Positions 43,552 to 44,591 of a stretch of DNA of 44,591 nt are shown here, one piece after another. The DNA is taken from the NCBI GenBank assembly GCA_011319805.1, contig SJRY01000192.1:1-44591 (forward strand), given 5' to 3'. The DNA comes from Macrocybe gigantea. Taxonomy: Eukaryota > Basidiomycota > Agaricomycetes > Agaricales > Callistosporiaceae. The first letter of the stretch is position 1; each line of letters starts with the position of its first letter. The notes under the pieces were generated by a model. It was not told the DNA's origin, did no database searches, and saw only the letters and a program-made list of their open reading frames with translations. Position numbers and translations under genes: made by a program.

Positions 43552-43715
43552 TGTAAGCCTGGCCTACAGCAGTTGACATAATGAGAACTGACATCATTAG
43601 ACTGACACATAATTGCATTGCTGACTAATGACAATATGTTCTACATATAATCTGTAGCTACTATCAAGGAATCCAATCCCCATTTTGTGACTATTCTCTC
43701 TTCATCCCTGTTCCA
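43552..43715 (+). repeat. D2 3' LTR, B type, right arm
   Basis: It starts TGTAAGCC right after the polypurine tract AGAGGAGGAAGGG (43539-43551) and ends near TGTTCCA. It fixes the orientation and ends of the B-type LTR. Confidence 0.82.
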
Positions 43716-44486
43716 CCCCCCCTCTTGCCAGTGGGCATGCCCCAATGTGTGCTTTGGATAGTTTCATATAAGGTGTCCTAGTTTGTTGCAATTGAAGCAG
43801 TTGTTGCTTCTTACTTTGTTAACCTCCATCACTTGTTCTCCTTCCTAACTTGAACTTCTTGATTTGTGATGGGTGCTTGCGAAATCTCCCCTCATAATGT
43901 TTCTGTGCTTATTGATGTTTTATCCTACTGCTTGAATGGTCTTGATGTATTCATCTCTCTATCTGCTGGGAGTTCCAAGATCAAATGTACTGCTTCTGCA
44001 GTTCCTAGTTAAGGCTCCTTTCGAGTAGAAAGTATGGCACTATTTCTGTTACTCTGGCTTTTCCTACAAGGTCTACAAATTTGTTCAAGGACTCATTGAT
44101 CAGTCAGTTCCCTTGTCTGATATTGGAAGTTTGCTTCCTGCCTGTAAGGGTGACATAATGTTACTAAATTGTGCTTTGATTTTAGTTATGAAGGCAGCCC
44201 ATGTGTCTGTGGTTGTAGTGGTATTGATCTTCCTTAATGCCCAGTGGCTCCTGTCTGTTAGTCATTCTTGATAGGACTGCTCTAATCTTCTGCTCATTGG
44301 TGAGTTTCTGGTATATGCCTATGAATAGTTTCATCTCTTCTACCAAATATCAAAGGCAGTTCAATCTCCTATAAAGGATTTCAGGTCAGCAATGACTCCT
44401 TTGAGTTCTGTTGCTATTCTTAGTCCAAGTTTGAGCTCTATCTCTGGCTATTTAGAAACTTCTTCTAGAGTCTCTCTAGAATGGTA
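43716..44486 (-). pseudogene. C-like gag fragment, right arm
   Basis: Mirror of 20319-21123 with a few percent divergence. It lacks 186 bp, including the second zinc knuckle and the 114-bp repeat. It lies back to back with D2, so it belongs to a separate insertion. Confidence 0.85.
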
Positions 44487-44591
44487 AAAAATTAGTAAGA
44501 AGTGTAAAAAGCTCTCAAAAGCTTCTAAAACATTAAATTACAGCTTTTAAATATAAATAGATGCTAGTAAGCATAGGAATGGATGGAAATA

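Larger units (their letters stand above)
33591..44591 (-). repeat. Right arm of giant inverted repeat (runs off window)
   Basis: Mirror of 20214-31434. The gypsy pol and hAT frames inside it read on the plus strand. The junctions of its two missing segments are at 41273/41274 and 43755/43756. Confidence 0.97.

Noticed and set aside
20214..44591. Dismissing the palindrome as a read or assembly fold-back
   Set aside because: Not excluded without reads, but independent CpG changes, the 28-bp and 186-bp differences and a unique 2.16-kb spacer do not fit a simple fold-back artefact.

Overview
The window is repeat-dense DNA from a filamentous fungus, most likely a basidiomycete (Agaricomycetes). 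I base this on chromodomain-bearing Ty3/gypsy elements (chromoviruses), a DUF659-type hAT transposase relic, and inactivation of nearly every element by C-to-T changes at CpG (CGA codons turned into TGA stops). I see no host gene, tRNA, rRNA or CRISPR array. The species call is inference; the element calls rest on visible domain motifs, LTR ends and target-site duplications (TSDs).

Layout. (1) 1-4846, plus strand: gypsy element A, entered at its gag/protease end, with protease, reverse transcriptase, RNase H, integrase and chromodomain in order, then a polypurine tract and a 3' LTR. A 320-bp solo LTR (3738-4057, TSD CCGGA) sits in its chromodomain. (2) 4847-6640: AT-rich, no gene. (3) 6650-19241, minus strand: gypsy element B, split in its gag by a complete younger element C (10973-17813, TSD ATAAC). 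The 5' LTR of C is itself split by another solo LTR (17369-17688, TSD CTCAG), so the nest is three deep. (4) 19242-20213: AT-rich with dispersed short repeats. (5) 20214-44591: a giant inverted repeat. Position x in the left arm pairs with about 65025-x in the right arm. The arms are about 11 kb (20214-31434 and 33591-44591); the 2.16-kb spacer (31435-33590) is the gag half of a C-family element. The right arm runs off the window, so the true size is unknown.

Each palindrome arm carries, from the centre outward: a 320-bp C-family LTR, a decayed hAT transposase gene, AT-rich DNA, a solo LTR with intact TSD, about 1.6 kb of unidentified DNA, the 3' half of a gypsy pol (D1), the 3' end of a B-type gypsy element (D2) with a 344-bp solo LTR in its chromodomain, and a C-like gag fragment facing the other way. 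The inner 10 kb is nearly identical between arms; the outermost 1.4 kb differs by a few percent plus indels.

The most informative element is C. Its two LTRs differ at 2 of 320 positions. It has an ORF upstream of gag and another downstream of pol, both coupled by ATGA stop-start overlaps, and an 11-nt match between the predicted mRNA 5' end and the primer-binding site, as in self-priming Tf1-type elements. None of the elements looks able to move by itself now: A, B and D1 have lost integrase catalytic residues, and C carries frameshifts and a stop.
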